Part shown: positions 5,716 through 6,450 of the stretch, piece after piece
Position numbering within the stretch: the stretch's first letter is position 1
How the letters are laid out: each line of letters opens with the position of its first letter
Origin: Candidatus Saccharibacteria bacterium UBA2866
GTDB lineage: Bacteria; Patescibacteriota; Saccharimonadia; Saccharimonadales; Saccharimonadaceae
NCBI GenBank assembly: GCA_002350545.1
Contig: DEEY01000022.1
Span: 1-6,450, forward strand
DNA: 6,450 nt
Direction of reading: 5' to 3'
The notes under the pieces: generated by a model
The model's input: the letters and a program-made list of their open reading frames with translations, nothing else
Told to the model about the DNA's origin: nothing
Databases searched by the model: none
Translations under genes and position numbers: made by a program

Positions 5716-5744
5716 TTGTAAATTATATAGAGGTGTGCTAGGTT
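5716..5744 (+). promoter_or_regulatory. Weak candidate promoter for the toxin gene
   Basis: TTGTAA (5716-5721), a 17-nt spacer and TGC TAGGTT (hexamer 5739-5744) fit the sigma-70 layout loosely: the -10 matches only at its conserved T, A and final T. An alternative is the AT-rich TTATAT at 5724-5729. Much weaker than the other promoters here, which would suit a toxin kept at low expression. Confidence 0.25.
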
Positions 5745-5770
5745 GGGGCAAAATTTAATAAAGGAATTTT

Positions 5771-6202
5771 ATGGATAAATTAGGCATAAAAAATTTTAAG
5801 GCTTGGATGATTATTAAAGAAAAAATTGATTTAGCGGCGAGAAAACGCAGCGTAAAGGAGGGCGATGTTTGGTGGTCGTCGATTGGGGAGAATGTTGGGG
5901 CTGAAATATGCGGTAAAGGTGAAGCTTATACGAGGCCGGTTTTGGTGTTGAGAAAATTAGATAAATATACTTTTTGGGCAGTTCCATTAACTTCAAAAGA
6001 ACATAAAGGAAGTTGGTATGTACCCTTTGAATTAAATGGTAGATTGCAAGTTGCGGTGGTATCACAGATTCAGAATATGAGCGTGTCACGGTTGCGACGT
6101 AGAATGGGGCAATTGACAAATGGAGATTATAGTAAGGTCTTTAAAGCATTTTTGGGGTTGCTTCTAGCGGGGCAAAAAATACGCCCTAGCCATGAAGACT
6201 AG
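5771..6202 (+). CDS. PemK/MazF-family endoribonuclease toxin
   Basis: PemK/MazF toxins are small RNases that cut mRNA and halt translation until neutralised. After a charged helical N-terminus (1-29), the SH3-like barrel begins at EGDVWWSSIGENVGAE and continues with GEAYTRPVLVLRK (R55), FWAVPLTSK (T74, S75), a WYVPF strand, VAVVSQIQNMSVSRLRRRMGQL, and a final helix (118-134). R55 and the Thr/Ser pair correspond to the conserved catalytic Arg and Thr/Ser of the family, so it is probably active. The 143 residues, with about 30 extra at the N-terminus compared with classic MazF, resemble toxins common in the Candidate Phyla Radiation (from memory). AAAGGA 5 nt upstream supports the start. No antitoxin gene lies upstream (divergent ldh) or within 180 nt downstream; instead a candidate antisense RNA overlaps the gene's last 29 bases. 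Confidence 0.85.
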   Translation: MDKLGIKNFKAWMIIKEKIDLAARKRSVKEGDVWWSSIGENVGAEICGKGEAYTRPVLVLRKLDKYTFWAVPLTSKEHKGSWYVPFELNGRLQVAVVSQIQNMSVSRLRRRMGQLTNGDYSKVFKAFLGLLLAGQKIRPSHED

Positions 6203-6211
6203 GGGAGGGCG
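6174..6211 (-). terminator. Terminator of the antisense RNA, overlapping the toxin stop
   Basis: On the minus strand CGCCCT (6211-6206) pairs with AGGGCG (6187-6182), followed by TA and TTTTTT (6179-6174). A competing perfect stem, CCCTAG (6204-6199) with CTAGGG (6189-6184), uses the same bases. On the plus strand no T tract follows, so this is not a terminator for the toxin gene. Confidence 0.6.
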
Positions 6212-6216
6212 GGGGG
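6202..6216 (+). other. G-run cluster after the toxin stop codon
   Basis: GGGG, GGG and GGGGGG separated by single A and C bases stand out in an AT-rich flank. On the antisense RNA this is the C-rich middle. It might form a small quadruplex on the plus strand, but four separate long G-runs are not present. Confidence 0.35.
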
Positions 6217-6249
6217 TATCCCGAAAATGTACCTTACGGTACTATTTAT

Positions 6250-6278
6250 ATTGTATCAAGACGTAGTGATTTTGTCAA
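6250..6278 (-). promoter_or_regulatory. Near-consensus promoter of the antisense RNA
   Basis: On the minus strand TTGACA (6278-6273) is followed by a 17-nt spacer ending in TGA and then TACAAT (6255-6250). The -35 is perfect, the -10 has one mismatch and the -10 extension is present. It points into the 3' end of the toxin gene. Predicted start is near 6243. Confidence 0.75.
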
Positions 6279-6286
6279 GTTGTTAC

Positions 6287-6305
6287 TGTTGTAAAATTTA
6301 CAACA
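6287..6305. promoter_or_regulatory. Perfect 19-bp palindrome, possible operator
   Basis: TGTTGTAAA (6287-6295), a central A and TTTACAACA (6297-6305) form exact 9-bp arms. It lies between the leftward antisense-RNA promoter (6250-6278) and the rightward TATAAT boxes (6334-6352), the usual place for a dimeric repressor site. No T tract follows on either strand. A half-site GTTGTAAA also occurs at 5715-5722 in front of the toxin gene. Confidence 0.5.
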
Positions 6306-6333
6306 ATTGGGGATTTTTTGACCTCTATAGAAA

Positions 6334-6352
6334 TATAATGGTGTGGTATAAT
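6334..6352 (+). promoter_or_regulatory. Tandem -10 boxes pointing to the right edge
   Basis: Two perfect TATAAT boxes (6334-6339 and 6347-6352) lie in a direct repeat of TATAATGGTG with a 13-nt period. The second has the TGG extension seen in the FKBP promoter. TTGACC at 6318-6323 is too close to the first and too far from the second for ideal spacing. They imply a rightward transcript starting near 6346 or 6359, whose gene lies at or beyond the window end. Confidence 0.55.
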
Positions 6353-6376
6353 GGTGGTGCGATAGTTTGAAACTTT

Positions 6377-6408
6377 AAAAAATGGAAGCCAAATTTTATA
6401 TTTGGGCT
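6377..6408 (-). terminator. Hairpin with T run, weak terminator on the minus strand
   Basis: AGCCCAAAT (6408-6400) pairs with ATTTGGCT (6394-6387) with one bulged base and a five-base loop. TCCA and then six T (6382-6377) follow on the minus strand. The gap between stem and T run makes it weaker than the other terminators here. Confidence 0.3.
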
Positions 6409-6450
6409 GACTTAAGCTTGATAATGGCATCGTTAGGATGTTTGAGCTTA
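6382..6450 (+). CDS. Possible start of a gene running off the right edge
   Basis: ATG at 6382 opens 23 codons without a stop to the last base, giving a mildly hydrophobic peptide (MEAKFYIWADLS, then a Leu/Met/Ala-rich stretch). It lies downstream of the tandem -10 boxes, with an in-frame TAA at 6376 just before. No ribosome binding site is visible and an open frame this short is expected by chance fairly often. The peptide is not recognised. Confidence 0.2.
   Translation, partial: MEAKFYIWADLSLIMASLGCLSL
6396..6450 (-). CDS. Possible C-terminus of a leftward gene from beyond the edge
   Basis: On the minus strand one frame enters from the right edge and reads KLKHPNDAIIKLKSAQI before TAA at 6398-6396. 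The residues look like a soluble protein end, and the stop lies inside a hairpin with a downstream T run (6408-6377). Only 17 residues are visible and the product is not recognised. This frame and the plus-strand frame at 6382 are competing readings. Confidence 0.25.
   Translation of the reverse strand, partial: KLKHPNDAIIKLKSAQI

Larger units (their letters stand above)
6174..6243 (-). ncRNA. Candidate small antisense RNA at the toxin 3' end
   Basis: A predicted RNA of about 70 nt runs from near 6243 to the T tract at 6179-6174. The parts are a near-consensus promoter just upstream; a first hairpin, GUACC (6242-6238) and GGUAC (6233-6229), capped by GUAA, a GNRA tetraloop only when read on this strand; a C-rich middle with a possible CGGG/CCCG stem; and a terminator hairpin with six T. 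Its last 29 nt are perfectly complementary to the end of the PemK/MazF-like toxin gene including the stop codon. No open reading frame of note lies in it. I infer an RNA that controls the toxin, either by pairing with its mRNA or by binding the protein. Expression is unproven. Confidence 0.55.

Noticed and set aside
5662..5751. N-terminal extension of lactate dehydrogenase from the upstream ATG at 5751
   Set aside because: The extra 30 residues (Pro-rich, unlike the family) precede a complete N-terminal Rossmann strand, and the promoter -10 box lies inside this stretch.
5814..6119. Minus-strand open frame opposite the toxin gene
   Set aside because: It is a shadow: the plus-strand protein matches the PemK/MazF fold, and the reverse peptide has no start signal or family resemblance.
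6182..6242. The hairpins after the toxin gene as an integron attC or recombination site
   Set aside because: The stem set superficially resembles an attC, but I find no matching pair of core sites, and promoter plus terminator on the minus strand explain the structure better.
6275..6430. A 51-residue minus-strand open frame (starting MPLSSLSQ) as a possible antitoxin gene
   Set aside because: No ribosome binding site, no recognisable antitoxin features, and it runs across the rightward -10 boxes and the 19-bp palindrome. Its stop lies in the -35 box of the antisense-RNA promoter. Chance is the simpler reading.

Overview
The window looks like the chromosome of a reduced-genome bacterium of the Candidate Phyla Radiation (Patescibacteria), most likely Saccharibacteria (TM7). 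This is inference. The clues are a ribosomal-protein run in which rpsE passes directly to rplO with no rpmD (L30) between them, a loss known for this radiation; a PemK/MazF-like toxin of the sort common there; a fermentative lactate dehydrogenase; and very short intergenic gaps. All nine confidently called genes end in TAA or TAG and none has an in-frame TGA, so the standard code is enough.

Layout. 1-2028 (+): the 3' part of a spc-type ribosomal operon, rplF (5' end outside the window), rplR, rpsE, rplO, coupled by one-base TAATG overlaps or a 2-nt gap and closed by a strong intrinsic terminator. 2058-2794 (+): a membrane-anchored FKBP-type prolyl isomerase with its own promoter. 2797-3315 (+): a near-consensus promoter, a leader with a hairpin, a 115-residue three-helix membrane protein of unknown function, and a terminator. 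3326-4750 (+): exonuclease I (sbcB), apparently leaderless, with a roughly 100-bp inverted-repeat element inside its reading frame. 4747-5676 (-): L-lactate dehydrogenase, also apparently leaderless, overlapping the sbcB stop tail to tail. 5771-6202 (+): a PemK/MazF-family RNase toxin with no protein antitoxin beside it.

The most interesting part is 6174-6278. On the minus strand, opposite the 3' end of the toxin gene, there is a near-consensus promoter (TTGACA, 17 nt, TACAAT with a TGA extension). About 70 nt further on there is a hairpin followed by a six-T run. The transcript in between would begin with a stem capped by a GUAA (GNRA) tetraloop. I read this as a candidate small antisense RNA, possibly the missing antitoxin of the toxin.

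6203-6450 holds no secure gene. It carries that RNA promoter, a perfect 19-bp palindrome, two tandem TATAAT boxes pointing right, and a right edge where open frames on both strands run off the window.
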